64,000 bases of DNA from CALJFL01 sp047633055 (lineage in GTDB: Bacteria > Pseudomonadota > Gammaproteobacteria > Pseudomonadales > Halieaceae), in the NCBI GenBank assembly GCA_047633055.1, contig JBLIEI010000013.1, positions 1 to 64,000 of the forward strand, given 5' to 3'. The notes beneath the pieces were generated by a model that worked only from the letters and a program-made list of their open reading frames with translations, did no database searches and was not told the origin of the DNA. Within the stretch, counting starts at the first letter, position 1, and every line of letters begins with the position of its first letter. Shown here piece by piece: positions 51,191 through 60,419 of this stretch. The position numbers and the translations under genes are program-made.

Positions 51191-52411
51191 CTAGCAATCA
51201 GGGGGCGGTGTTTGTTTGGCTCTTGCAGGTGCCCAGAACGGTTTTTTGACGCGTGTGCAGCTGGCGACCTTACGCTGCCAGCGCAGCTCTTTCTGATAAT
51301 AGACCTCGGCCCATATTTCGCCCTCGAAATATTTAGCCCCTACCAGACCGTAAGCAATATTGGCTTTCACCGCCGGCGACCACATGGCCGAGGTAACATA
51401 GCCGATTTCCTTGCTACACTTTTTGTCCGCATAGAGGATGCTGTTCAGCGCAGGTTTATTACCCGCAATGTCTAATTTGAGTAGACGTCGATAATTGCCC
51501 GTTGCCTTCTCTGCTTCAAGGGCCGCTCGGCCACTAAAGTGATTCTTTTTGAAATTCACGATCCATGCCAGGCCCAACTCGAAAGGGGAGTGATCATGGC
51601 CGCGATTTACCGTATGGAGTGCCCCGTGAAAATCCACATTCGGGGCCAGAAACCCAGCCTCCAGTCGCGCCATTTCTAAGGACTCGTCTCCCATCGGTTG
51701 AATGCCGTAAACACGTCCGGTGGTGAATAGCTCGTCCCAAAAAGCTTCTGCCGCCTGCGGGGCCAGCCACAACTCATAGCCAAGATCGCCGGTATACCCG
51801 GTGCGGGAAATCATTAGTTCGCCTTCGGCGTAGGGAAAGCGCATTATTTCAAAGGGTTTGCATTGTTCGATACCAGCGAACCCCATCGCTTTAAGCAGTG
51901 CGCAGGATGTTGGGCCCTGCAGGGCCAGTGCTGCACATTCGTCACTGATGTCAGTAATGGTCACATCGTTGAATCCTACTGCGCTCATCTGGAACCAGTC
52001 AAAGCCCGGATCGGCGCAGCACAGCATAAACTCTTGATCGCCAAGGCGGAACAGTGTGCCGTCGTCGACTAATTTCCCCGCATCGGTACACCATATGTTG
52101 TAGACGACGGTATCCACAGTCTGTTCGCTGACATCACGTGTTACCATTCGATTCAACATGGCCTCGGCATCTGTGCCGCTAAAGCGGTATTTACGCATCG
52201 GTGAGACATCAAAGACACCGCAGGTGTTGCGGGTGGCGAAATATTCGATAAGCGTGTCCGCATAGTAGGATGCCCCGGCATAGCCGTTCCACTCAGACCA
52301 TTGTTGGTTGGTGTTCATGGCTGAGGTACGGCTGTGAAACGGCGAATGCATAATGCCGTCTTGGACATGGTCTATAGCGTCAGACGACAGTAAGTTGCTC
52401 GATAAGGGCAT
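51191..52411 (-). CDS. GcvT-like tetrahydrofolate-dependent aminomethyltransferase b
   Basis: About 406 residues, paralogue of the protein at 41460. Matching segments include FDVSPMRKYRFSGTDAEAMLNRM, GKLVDDGTLFRLGD with the catalytic-type Asp, FGYTGDLGYELWL-like TGYTGDLGYELWL, and YVTSAMWSPAVKANIAYG in the C domain; both end in a PxxRxxQTPxP tail. I chose the ATG at 52411, two bases after the stop of FAD oxidoreductase 2b; a longer in-frame start would overlap that gene by 85 bases. It is third in a minus-strand operon FAD 1b - FAD 2b - GcvT b, the same order as in the first set. Confidence 0.87.
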   Translation of the reverse strand: MPLSSNLLSSDAIDHVQDGIMHSPFHSRTSAMNTNQQWSEWNGYAGASYYADTLIEYFATRNTCGVFDVSPMRKYRFSGTDAEAMLNRMVTRDVSEQTVDTVVYNIWCTDAGKLVDDGTLFRLGDQEFMLCCADPGFDWFQMSAVGFNDVTITDISDECAALALQGPTSCALLKAMGFAGIEQCKPFEIMRFPYAEGELMISRTGYTGDLGYELWLAPQAAEAFWDELFTTGRVYGIQPMGDESLEMARLEAGFLAPNVDFHGALHTVNRGHDHSPFELGLAWIVNFKKNHFSGRAALEAEKATGNYRRLLKLDIAGNKPALNSILYADKKCSKEIGYVTSAMWSPAVKANIAYGLVGAKYFEGEIWAEVYYQKELRWQRKVASCTRVKKPFWAPARAKQTPPPDC

Positions 52412-52413
52412 GC

Positions 52414-53961
52414 TCAGCTCTCCTCCAAAATTGTTTTTGCTGCATTGGCTCCGGCTGCGCCCATAATGCCACCACCGGGATGGGAGCCTGCACCGCACAG
52501 ATAAAAACTATCGACGGGCGTGCGATATTGGGACGCACCGTAAGTGGGCCGATTCATCCACCAGCTGTCCAGCGCGAACTCACTGTGGTGCCAGTGCCCG
52601 CCGGCGACTCGGAACTGTTCTTCGAGATCTTTAGGTGTTAGCAATTCGCTAGCGTTGACGCTGCTGCCAATGCCCGGCGCATAGCGCTCTAGCGAAGCCA
52701 TGGTATTTTGATAGAAAGCGTCCCGATGCTCATCCCAGCCACCTTTAACATCATAGGGTGCATACTGTACGTGAGCTGAGAGTACGTGCTTGCCTGCTGG
52801 GGCCATACTGTCATCAAGCAGTGACGGGATAACCACTTCCATAGGCAGTTGCTCAGCATAACCACCATACTTCGCTTCATCAAAAGCACTTTCGATATAG
52901 GACATGTCTGGAGCGAGCAGCAGACGACCATGCGGTCGCTCCAGGCCGGTAAATTCTGGCAGTTCGTCCAGGGCAAGGTGTAACTTCGCGACGTAGCCCT
53001 TTTGACGCAGACGGTTGATTCGATGAGTGAACTGGGTGTCTAGGTGTCGCGCGCCGAGGAGCTTAAAAAAGCTTGTTTTTGGATCGGCGTTAGAAATCAC
53101 TTTTTGCCCTTCGATGCGTTCACCACTTTCGAGTTCAACGCCCGTGGCCTTGCGACCTTCAACCAATACTTTAGCGACTGGAGCGTCCGAGCGCAGCTCT
53201 GCACCTGCTGCTGCTGCAGCCGACGCCAATGCCTCAGTTAAGCTCCCTGCGCCTCCTCTTGGTAGCGGCAAACCGTCGGTCAGGTCCCCGGACATTCTGA
53301 AAAGCAGCGCCAATACAGCGTTGTTCGGTGAGCGTGGAGCCAGTTTGCTGCCAATATTTGCATCCCAGCTCAGCGCAGCCTTTAGTCCGGGGTCGGTGAA
53401 AAACTCGTCCATTAAATCCTGTGCGGGGAGGGCAATCATCCGGGTTAGCTCACGCATATCGTCTTTACCCAAAAGGCGCAATTTCAGGCCGAATTGAACC
53501 GCGGTAGCGGTATCAGTGAGACCGGCGTTACCTAGAATTGGAGGCTTTTTATGCCAAAACGTATCTATTGCGGCGGCGAACTTTAGCAATAGACGGCGGT
53601 ACTCAATATAGGACTGTTGATCAGCTGCATCTGCACCTTCCAAGCTCTTACTGTGGATCGTGATGGCCTTACTGCCGGGTGTGCCAAGTGCAATAGTGGG
53701 CAGTGCCTCTGCCGCTAAGCTGAACCCGTGCTGTCGCAAATCAAGATCATCGATCAGGCGCTTGGTAAGCTGCGGTAAAGTGTGGGCCACCGATGCTCGA
53801 TATCCGGGGGCGAACTCACGGGTTGCGGCCAGACCACCAAACTGTGAAGCGGCTTCCAGCACCAGTACTTTTTTGCCGGCCTTAGCCAAATAGGCGGCGC
53901 AGCTCAGGCCGTTATGGCCACCACCAATGATGATGGCATCGTGTGTGTTACTCATCGACAT
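52414..53961 (-). CDS. Phytoene-desaturase-like FAD oxidoreductase 2b
   Basis: 515 residues. FAD motif IIGGGHNGLSCAAYLAKAG near 11-29; C-terminal FAD motif LCGAGSHPGGGIMGAAGAN near 487-505. Shared with the protein at 39901 are AATREFAPGY near 46-55, LLAPDMSYIESAF near 354-366, HVQYAPYDVKGGWDEH near 396-411 and GGHWHHSEFALD near 453-464. It is therefore the counterpart of 2a. Its start overlaps the upstream FAD gene by 14 bases (or 8 if the second ATG is used), again like the first set. Confidence 0.87.
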   Translation of the reverse strand: MSMSNTHDAIIIGGGHNGLSCAAYLAKAGKKVLVLEAASQFGGLAATREFAPGYRASVAHTLPQLTKRLIDDLDLRQHGFSLAAEALPTIALGTPGSKAITIHSKSLEGADAADQQSYIEYRRLLLKFAAAIDTFWHKKPPILGNAGLTDTATAVQFGLKLRLLGKDDMRELTRMIALPAQDLMDEFFTDPGLKAALSWDANIGSKLAPRSPNNAVLALLFRMSGDLTDGLPLPRGGAGSLTEALASAAAAAGAELRSDAPVAKVLVEGRKATGVELESGERIEGQKVISNADPKTSFFKLLGARHLDTQFTHRINRLRQKGYVAKLHLALDELPEFTGLERPHGRLLLAPDMSYIESAFDEAKYGGYAEQLPMEVVIPSLLDDSMAPAGKHVLSAHVQYAPYDVKGGWDEHRDAFYQNTMASLERYAPGIGSSVNASELLTPKDLEEQFRVAGGHWHHSEFALDSWWMNRPTYGASQYRTPVDSFYLCGAGSHPGGGIMGAAGANAAKTILEES

Positions 53962-55564
53962 CGTCCTCTGGAACCACGTTGGGTCTGCGCAGATCGCGTA
54001 GTATCTCGCGTGCTGAGTTCGCGCCGCAGGCAGAGGAAACGCCGCCGCCCGGATGGGTGCCTGAACCGCACATATACATACCTTTAACGGGTCCTCTATA
54101 TTGCGAGTATCCGGGAAATGGACGATTGAACATCAATTGGTCCAGGGTGAGTTCGCCCTGGAAAATATTACCCTCGGTAAGGCCGATCTCGTGCTCGATC
54201 TCCCAGGGCGTACGTATTTCCATGTGAGCAATATGGTCACGGAAATTAGGTGAATAATTGCATATTTGATCGATCACAGTTTTGCCAAAAGCGTCCCGTT
54301 TTTCTGGAGTCCAGCCGCCTTCTACCTCTGCCGGGCAGTACTGTATAAAGCAGGACACAAAGTAGTGTCCCGGTGCGGCCAGAGTGGGGTCCCAAACGGA
54401 TGATTGCGTCATTTCAACAAAGGGGTCATCAGACCAGCGTCCGTGTTTCCAATCATCATAGGCCCGTTCCATTCGCTCCATAGAGTCTAGAAACTGGAAG
54501 GACCCATTGCGTAAGCGATGGCCTTCCGGTAGTGATGGAAAGTCGGGCATACCCGTCAGCGCGATGTTGACCTTTCCTGATGAGCCGCGAATTTTAAAGT
54601 TTTCCGCTTTTTTCCGCAGATCTGCAGGAATATCCTCGGCCTGCATTATCCCTGTAAAAGTACGTTTGGGGTCAAGGTTGGACACCACGATGTCCGCATG
54701 CAATTGATCACCATTGTCCAGGGCAACGCCAACGGCTTTACCGTCTTTAACGATAATCTGCTGCACCGGGGCATTGGTCATAATGTCGCCACCGTGCTCA
54801 CGCAGGGCGCCAGCAATGGCGTCGGATATTGCGCCCATTCCACCGCGGGCTAAACCCCAGGCCCCCACTGCGCCGTCTACGTCACCCATTACATGGTGCA
54901 GCAACACATAAGCCGTTCCAGGAGAATAAACACCCAGTGCCGTACCGATGATACTGCTCGTGGAAAGCAGGGCCTTGACTAAATCGTTCTCGAAATATTC
55001 GTCAAGAAAATCGCCCGCGCTCATCGTTAGGAAGCGGATGAACTCATACACCTGCTCTTCACCCATACCAGCAAACTTCTTGGCCATAAAAGCCATTTCA
55101 CCAAGATCACGTGGCTTGAAAGAGGTAGGGTCTGCAGGGGTGCGCAGCAGAAAATGTCGTATCAGCTTGGCGTAGCGCATGAGGTCTGTTTCGTAGCGAT
55201 GTATCGCATCGGCATCGCGTAACGAATGGCGCCTGATTTCACGGTACTGCATGGCGTGATCGTCATACTCTGCGATGTAATTACCGTCCCGGGAAAAGTT
55301 AGTAGTGCCAGCGTAGGGCACGATCATCAACCCGTGTTTACTCAGGTTCAAATCACGGTGAATGGATTGACGTAGCAGGCTGCAAACGTAGGAGCAGTTG
55401 GAATAGAGCCAACCGGGGTGCAACTCGCGACTTACTGCGGCACCGCCGATATAGTCATTCTTCTCAACCACCACCACTTCCAAACCGCTCTTGGCGAGGT
55501 AGGCCGCATTGGTCAGCCCGTTGTGGCCGGCGCCGATGATAATAGCATCATATTTGGTTTTCAT
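53948..55564 (-). CDS. Phytoene-desaturase-like FAD oxidoreductase 1b
   Basis: 538 residues. FAD motif IIGAGHNGLTNAAYLAKSG near 9-27; C-terminal FAD motif MCGSGTHPGGGVSSACGAN near 499-517. It shares with the protein at 38280 the segments WLYSNCSYVCSLLRQSIHRD, TALGVYSPGTAYVLLHH, FKIRGSSGK and LTEGNIFQGELTLDQL, far beyond general fold similarity, so the two are paralogues. It leads the second triplet operon and is divergent from the AraC-type regulator, 126 bases away. The change MAAPGAN to SSACGAN close to the flavin may alter substrate range. Confidence 0.87.
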   Translation of the reverse strand: MKTKYDAIIIGAGHNGLTNAAYLAKSGLEVVVVEKNDYIGGAAVSRELHPGWLYSNCSYVCSLLRQSIHRDLNLSKHGLMIVPYAGTTNFSRDGNYIAEYDDHAMQYREIRRHSLRDADAIHRYETDLMRYAKLIRHFLLRTPADPTSFKPRDLGEMAFMAKKFAGMGEEQVYEFIRFLTMSAGDFLDEYFENDLVKALLSTSSIIGTALGVYSPGTAYVLLHHVMGDVDGAVGAWGLARGGMGAISDAIAGALREHGGDIMTNAPVQQIIVKDGKAVGVALDNGDQLHADIVVSNLDPKRTFTGIMQAEDIPADLRKKAENFKIRGSSGKVNIALTGMPDFPSLPEGHRLRNGSFQFLDSMERMERAYDDWKHGRWSDDPFVEMTQSSVWDPTLAAPGHYFVSCFIQYCPAEVEGGWTPEKRDAFGKTVIDQICNYSPNFRDHIAHMEIRTPWEIEHEIGLTEGNIFQGELTLDQLMFNRPFPGYSQYRGPVKGMYMCGSGTHPGGGVSSACGANSAREILRDLRRPNVVPEDDVDE

Positions 55565-55690
55565 AATGGCATAAGCTTGGGTCGTTACGACGGTTTAAAG
55601 CGTAGATACAGGTTAAAGATTACTGGCTGGTATGGGCAGAGCGATTAAGGGACAATAGGGGGATAAAATAGGACACTGGCTAGGCCGAAA

Positions 55691-56836
55691 ATGTCTCACC
55701 TGACACGCTCACCAAGTACTCACAATCAACGGCAACTTCTCAATAGTCACGAAGTGCGGTTGATGGCTAACGATCTTGAAAAGCGACAGGGACTTGCACA
55801 GAGTAGGCTGTTGCGAGGCACGGGCGTGACAGCCTTGCAACTGAGTAACCCCCGACACCGTCTTACTCTGGCTCAGGAACTGGCCATCTATACCCGTATC
55901 GCGCATTTTAATCATGACCCGACCTTGGGGCTGCGAATTGGCGCGCGCCTCAATCTGCCCAACTACGGTATTCTGGCCAGCGCTATGATGGCTTCTGCCA
56001 CGATCGGGGAAGCGCTCAGTTTACTGACCGAGTTCGCCCTGCTGGCCAGTTGGGCCTCTCAGAGCACGCTTACCACAGAGGTAAGTCGGGGCAGAGAGCT
56101 TGCCTGTCTTAATATTTTTCCCACAGCGGCGGATCCACAGGCGGCAATACTCGAAGTGGAGAGCACCTTTGCCTCACTGCAAACGCTATTCAACGAACTT
56201 ATGGGTGAGCCAGTAAAGTTTGCTGAGGTGCAAATGAGCCATGCTGGCTCGGGGGCTGATCTATTACTCTATGAGAAGGTATTCGGCTGCCCGCTGCGAT
56301 TTTCGGCGCAGCGCAACGTACTGTTAATGCCCAGGACCCTATTGGCCAAAATGCTGCCCAACCCGCAACCTGAGTATCGTGAGTTATTGTTGGATATGTG
56401 TCGCGCCAGCACCTCGGCATTGACAGAGGAACGCGGTTTGGTTGCTGTGGTTCGAGGATTGCTGGAGGCGGAGGAGGGTAGTTTACTTAGCATGGACCAG
56501 ATGGCTGCTCGCTTTAATCAAAGCCCGCGAAATCTGCGGCGTCAATTACAGTTAGCGGGGGTTACCTATCGAGGGTTGGTCGATGAAACCCGCTATCGGC
56601 AAGCGCAGCATTTGCTGTCATCGACTCGACTGTCTGTAGAAAGTGTGGCGCTGAGTTTGGGGTATGCTGATGCTCGTAGTTTCCGCACGGCGTTTAAGCG
56701 CTGGAATGGCTCAACACCTGCGGGCTTCCGGCAGGCAGTGACTGGGGTGAGGGGTGCAATCTTGAATCGAAATGCCCTGGACCACCGTCGCGTGTCGTCA
56801 GACGCAGAAAACTATAGACCAAAAATTAGCCTTTAA
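55691..56836 (+). CDS. AraC-family transcriptional regulator (OruR/ArgR-type layout)
   Basis: 381 residues. The N-terminal part (about 20-220) fits the arabinose-binding-like domain seen in OruR-type regulators, with LRIGARLNLPNYGILASAM near 78-96. The two helix-turn-helix motifs are at the C-terminus: SMDQMAARFNQSPRNLRRQL near 262-281 and SVESVALSLGYADARSFRTAF near 316-336. Divergent from the second FAD1-FAD2-GcvT operon, it is its likely activator. Its last 11 bases overlap the end of the ylqF gene on the other strand. Confidence 0.9.
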   Translation: MSHLTRSPSTHNQRQLLNSHEVRLMANDLEKRQGLAQSRLLRGTGVTALQLSNPRHRLTLAQELAIYTRIAHFNHDPTLGLRIGARLNLPNYGILASAMMASATIGEALSLLTEFALLASWASQSTLTTEVSRGRELACLNIFPTAADPQAAILEVESTFASLQTLFNELMGEPVKFAEVQMSHAGSGADLLLYEKVFGCPLRFSAQRNVLLMPRTLLAKMLPNPQPEYRELLLDMCRASTSALTEERGLVAVVRGLLEAEEGSLLSMDQMAARFNQSPRNLRRQLQLAGVTYRGLVDETRYRQAQHLLSSTRLSVESVALSLGYADARSFRTAFKRWNGSTPAGFRQAVTGVRGAILNRNALDHRRVSSDAENYRPKISL

Positions 56837-57749
56837 CCCCGTTATTGTTAGGGTTCTTTTGTTGTTCCTGCTCAGCTTTTTCAGCACGTTTTCGCTCCAA
56901 TACCAACTCTTCCACCATAACCATTGCGGGTGTTTCCAGAGTAATGCCGCCGAGTATGCCACTGCGGAATTCGTTTACCAAAATAGATGAGACTTTTTCA
57001 AGGTCCACCTGGCCGCCGCCGCGCAGGCAGCCTCGCTTGGCGCCCATCACTTCAAGAAATTCGAGTTCGGAAGTGGGAAGTACCTTTATGCCGTAACGCT
57101 GACGGAGCAACTCTGGATATTCAGCGAGCAGAAATTCCGCCAAATAAAATGCCACATCTTCAACCTCGGTGGCCGTATCTTTAATTGCGCCCGAAGCCGC
57201 CAACCTATAACCGCTATTTTCATTGTGTATTTTTGGCCAGAGAATGCCAGGTGTGTCCAGAAACATCATCGTTTCGTTCACCTTGATCTTCTGTAAGCCT
57301 TTGGTGATTGCAGGCTCGTCGCCCGTCTTGGCGACTTTGCGGCCCGCAACGGCATTGATTAATGTAGATTTTCCTACATTGGGAATGCCGGTAATCATCG
57401 CCATTAGTTTGGAGCCGGATTTTGGTCGCCCAGACACCAATTTGTGGCATAGGCTGAGAAGTCTTTGTGCTTTTTCAGGTTGGTCGAGTGTGCTGAGTAA
57501 CGTTTTAACCGAGGCAGATTTTTCGAAAAATGTTTGCCATTGAGCGGTCACTTCGGGATCTGCGAGATCTGACTTACTGAGAATCTTGATACACGGCTTA
57601 TCCTTGGCGAGCGCCGCTATAGACGGATTTTGGCTGCTAAAGGGCAGACGGCAATCCAGCAGCTCGATAATCAGATCGACCTGTGGCAGGGCTTCTCGCA
57701 TATCCTTGTTGGCCTTGTGCATGTGGCCTGGATACCAATTAATTGCCAT
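56826..57749 (-). CDS. ylqF: Ribosome biogenesis GTPase YlqF/RbgA
   Basis: 307 residues. A circularly permuted GTPase, recognised by the order of motifs: G4 as SKSDL near 58-62 before G1 as GIPNVGKST near 121-129, then G3 as DTPG near 166-169. The opening INWYPGHMHKA is typical of YlqF. It assists late assembly of the large ribosomal subunit in related bacteria. A polar C-terminal tail (about 280-307, rich in Glu, Gln, Lys and Asn) is less conserved. It lies 48 bases after the cvfB-like gene and is probably cotranscribed. Confidence 0.93.
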   Translation of the reverse strand: MAINWYPGHMHKANKDMREALPQVDLIIELLDCRLPFSSQNPSIAALAKDKPCIKILSKSDLADPEVTAQWQTFFEKSASVKTLLSTLDQPEKAQRLLSLCHKLVSGRPKSGSKLMAMITGIPNVGKSTLINAVAGRKVAKTGDEPAITKGLQKIKVNETMMFLDTPGILWPKIHNENSGYRLAASGAIKDTATEVEDVAFYLAEFLLAEYPELLRQRYGIKVLPTSELEFLEVMGAKRGCLRGGGQVDLEKVSSILVNEFRSGILGGITLETPAMVMVEELVLERKRAEKAEQEQQKNPNNNGVKG

Positions 57750-57797
57750 GCGCTAAGTGCTCCTGGGTGGTGCGGGACTTGGGCGAGTATTGTTCAA

Positions 57798-58634
57798 TTA
57801 TTCTTCCAGTAACCGGATGCCATCTGTATCTATGTCAATGATACGTTCCTTATACAATCCGCCTATCGCCTTCTTGAAGGATTTTTTGCTCATTCCAAAG
57901 ACCCGCTCGATAACTTTGGGGTCAGATTTATCGTGTAGCGGGGCAAAGCCTCTATGAGATTCCAGGTATTCCATAATGGCTTTCGCGTGTTCATCACGTG
58001 TCTCACGGCCACCCTGCAAGGTCAGATCAATTTTGCGGTCTGGCCGAACGTACTTTACGAATCCGCGCTTGCTATCGCCAAAACTCAAACGCTCTGCAAC
58101 CTCGTTTTTGTACAGTACACCCCAATGACTATTATCCACGATAGCCTTAAAACCAAGGTCTGTACTATTTGCGACAAGCAGATCAACCGCTTGTCCGGCT
58201 TTGAAGTTGTGCGGTCTGTCATCGTCGAGAAATTTGTCTATCTTCGACGAGGCGGTAATTCGCCCGTCAGCGGAATTGAGATAAACGTACACAATGTACG
58301 AACGTTCCGCCTGCATCGGACGGTGCTGTTCGCCAAATGGAGCCAACAAATCCTTGTCCAGGCCCCAGTCCAGAAAAGTACCAAAGTCGGTATTTTCGAT
58401 GGCCTTCAGGTAGGCAAACTGGCCCACTTCGGTCTTGGGTTGCTGAGTGGTCGCGACAGTGTGACCCTCGGAGTCCTTATAGGTGAACACTTTAAGTGTA
58501 TCGCCTACCTCCAGGTCAGTGGGGCAATGGCGATGCGGCACGAGTACTTCGCCCAGGGAGCCAGCATCAACGACAGCACCGGAAGTGGTGATTTTGATGA
58601 CAGGCGAGAGCTGTGTTTGTCCCAGAGTTTTCAT
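57798..58634 (-). CDS. CvfB-family S1-domain RNA-binding protein
   Basis: About 278 residues. Three S1-type OB folds in tandem (about 5-65, 68-135, 145-215; GQFAYLKAIENTDFGTFLDWG marks the second) and a C-terminal winged helix (about 222-278, GMSKKSFKKAIGGLYKE). This is the layout of CvfB/YitL proteins, which bind RNA and affect expression of many genes. The ATG at 58634 has AGGA about 10 bases upstream; an in-frame ATG 13 codons earlier would add non-conserved residues. It leads the transcript with ylqF and is divergent from the MAPEG gene. Confidence 0.9.
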   Translation of the reverse strand: MKTLGQTQLSPVIKITTSGAVVDAGSLGEVLVPHRHCPTDLEVGDTLKVFTYKDSEGHTVATTQQPKTEVGQFAYLKAIENTDFGTFLDWGLDKDLLAPFGEQHRPMQAERSYIVYVYLNSADGRITASSKIDKFLDDDRPHNFKAGQAVDLLVANSTDLGFKAIVDNSHWGVLYKNEVAERLSFGDSKRGFVKYVRPDRKIDLTLQGGRETRDEHAKAIMEYLESHRGFAPLHDKSDPKVIERVFGMSKKSFKKAIGGLYKERIIDIDTDGIRLLEE

Positions 58635-58757
58635 TTGAGGCGGTTCCTGATTGAGGTTCGCATTGCACAGCAAAAGGAGGGAAAAGGCAATCTCTGCGCT
58701 TAACTTGTTGTAGACTCGCCCTTCGATTTAATAAGATTAAAAAAACGGAGAATACCA

Positions 58758-59180
58758 ATGGCAGACCTACAGCCCTACCACATGGCCTTTACCGGGATAT
58801 TCCTAATACTGGTGACATTCATTACTCAGTGGGCGGTTTCCGCCGGATCCAAAGCCTCTCAGCCCGGTGCCATCCCAGGCAAGATTGATACAACGCTCAG
58901 TCACTCATCTTTCGTATTCCGCGCGAATCGCACCTTTTTGAACTCGGTGGAAAATTTAGCCGCAATGTTACCTACCGCGTTTTTAGCGATTTTGGTGGGA
59001 GCAAACGCGTTCTGGACAGGGACTCTGATCTGGGTTTATGCCGTAGCGCGCATCGTGCATATGGCGCTTTACTACACGATAGCGACAGACGTTAACCCCA
59101 GTCCTCGTAGTTACTTTTTCATTCTCGGTGTCATCGCCAATGCTGCCCTACTGGTGCTGATTGGTGTTGTACTCATCTAG
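58758..59180 (+). CDS. MAPEG-family membrane protein
   Basis: 140 residues with four predicted membrane helices (about 8-28, 62-82, 86-104, 118-139). The conserved MAPEG segment is FRANRTFLNSVENLAAM near 54-70, which in the family binds glutathione. It is probably an inner-membrane glutathione transferase or peroxidase-like protein, or a non-enzymatic relative; the substrate is unknown. ACGGAG lies 9 bases before the ATG. No terminator is obvious in the 147 bases that follow. Confidence 0.9.
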   Translation: MADLQPYHMAFTGIFLILVTFITQWAVSAGSKASQPGAIPGKIDTTLSHSSFVFRANRTFLNSVENLAAMLPTAFLAILVGANAFWTGTLIWVYAVARIVHMALYYTIATDVNPSPRSYFFILGVIANAALLVLIGVVLI

Positions 59181-59327
59181 GTCAATTCGAAAAAATCAAC
59201 TTAAAATCCAAATATACCCTTAAAAATCAATGGATTAACGAACAACACTGGCAACGGCTGCTTCGATGTACCTGAGCGTCCACGCTCGCGTGCCATGTAG
59301 GCAAGATTACTAAGCGACGGTCAATGC

Positions 59328-60329
59328 CTATTCCAACTCCTTCTGCTTGCGTCGCGCCATTTTAACCAACAATTTGTCCGCGACTCCAGGCAGGCTCCAG
59401 GGACAGGCGGAAATGCACACGCCACAGCCAAAGCTCTCAGCAAAGAAGGGGATACATTTGTCGAAATCCACATACCATTTTTCGATGCCGCGCACCGTTT
59501 TCTTTTGCTCGAATATAGCGTCTGGCGGGCAGACATTTTCACAGACGCGGCAGCCGGCACACATCTCGTCGACACCGAATTTATCGGGTGTGTCTTCCGT
59601 CAGTGGCATATTCGTAGTAACCGCCGCCAGACGAAATGATGAGCCTAGTTTCCGGTGTATCAGAGACCCGTGTTTGCCCAGTTCGCCTAATCCACAGGCG
59701 ATTGCAGCGGGGATCATTAGAATGGCATCTGCCAGAGGGCCGGGATAATCCGTTGCTGGAAACCCTTGCTCCAAAATAAAGTTTCTCAATTTGGACACAG
59801 CCCTCGCGCCGCGATTGTACTGGCGGGCAACCTCGACAGCACTGGAGGGGTCTTCCAGCGTTGAGGGGGCGGTTTTCATCTGCTCATAGTCATGAGCGAC
59901 GCCGATGATAATGATGAACTTGTCGGAAACTTCATAACCGTCGTAGACATAGTCGTTGCGCATCCTGGTGGCGCCGATAACGTCAGCTTCATTGGCCAGC
60001 GCAAAGTCTTTTATGCGCTGCGCCCACTGCTCTGGTGTCGCTGATTCGGTGTCGGATGACTGCTGGACTTGATCCGGTCCACGTTCGGGGCCACCCACCA
60101 CCGAGTGCATAAACTCGGCGCCCACCCTGGGCTCTCCCATTACATACTCGAGTACTTTTTTTTGCAGGCCGCCGTGGGTCTGAAGTTCCGGTTTATGCCA
60201 GAAAAACGGTGATGCTTGTCGCGGCTCTTGTTCACCGAGGCCATTGACGGTATTGCCGGAAATTTCCGGAAACGCCGCAATAATATCGGCAGGCGGGGTG
60301 TAGGGCGCTGATTTTGGCATTGGCGGCAT
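59328..60329 (-). CDS. Short reductive-dehalogenase-like iron-sulfur protein
   Basis: 333 residues, much shorter than the 1083-residue dehalogenase in this window and without fused reductase or Tat signal. The N-terminal 230 residues resemble the corrinoid-protein-like part of RdhA (DVIGATRMRNDYVYDG, AACGLGELGKHG as IACGLGELGKHG, AVTTNMPL). Two 4Fe-4S motifs follow: C-x2-C-x2-C-x3-CP near 258-269 and C-x9-C-x2-C-x3-CP near 294-313. Epoxyqueuosine reductase is an alternative but the IEKWYVDFDKC segment is RdhA-like. It is the last gene downstream of a B12-dependent mutase and its GTPase, suggesting a role in B12 reduction or delivery rather than dehalogenation (inference). It lies 90 bases after the GTPase stop. 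Confidence 0.83.
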   Translation of the reverse strand: MPPMPKSAPYTPPADIIAAFPEISGNTVNGLGEQEPRQASPFFWHKPELQTHGGLQKKVLEYVMGEPRVGAEFMHSVVGGPERGPDQVQQSSDTESATPEQWAQRIKDFALANEADVIGATRMRNDYVYDGYEVSDKFIIIIGVAHDYEQMKTAPSTLEDPSSAVEVARQYNRGARAVSKLRNFILEQGFPATDYPGPLADAILMIPAAIACGLGELGKHGSLIHRKLGSSFRLAAVTTNMPLTEDTPDKFGVDEMCAGCRVCENVCPPDAIFEQKKTVRGIEKWYVDFDKCIPFFAESFGCGVCISACPWSLPGVADKLLVKMARRKQKELE

Positions 60330-60419
60330 CGCTGAGGCTAACTAGTCCTTTCATTGCACACTAAAGGATGGGGAAAGGCAATTGCGCCAATCATCCAATC
60401 TGACCGAGGATGTTCGGGG

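Noticed and set aside
57954..58703. Open frame of 249 codons antisense to the cvfB-like gene
   Set aside because: The opposite strand encodes three S1 domains and a winged helix; the antisense translation shows no family pattern.
59328..60329. Epoxyqueuosine reductase (QueG) as identity of the short iron-sulfur protein
   Set aside because: The iron-sulfur spacing and the segment before the second cluster are closer to RdhA, and the neighbours are B12 mutase genes rather than tRNA-modification genes; not fully excluded.
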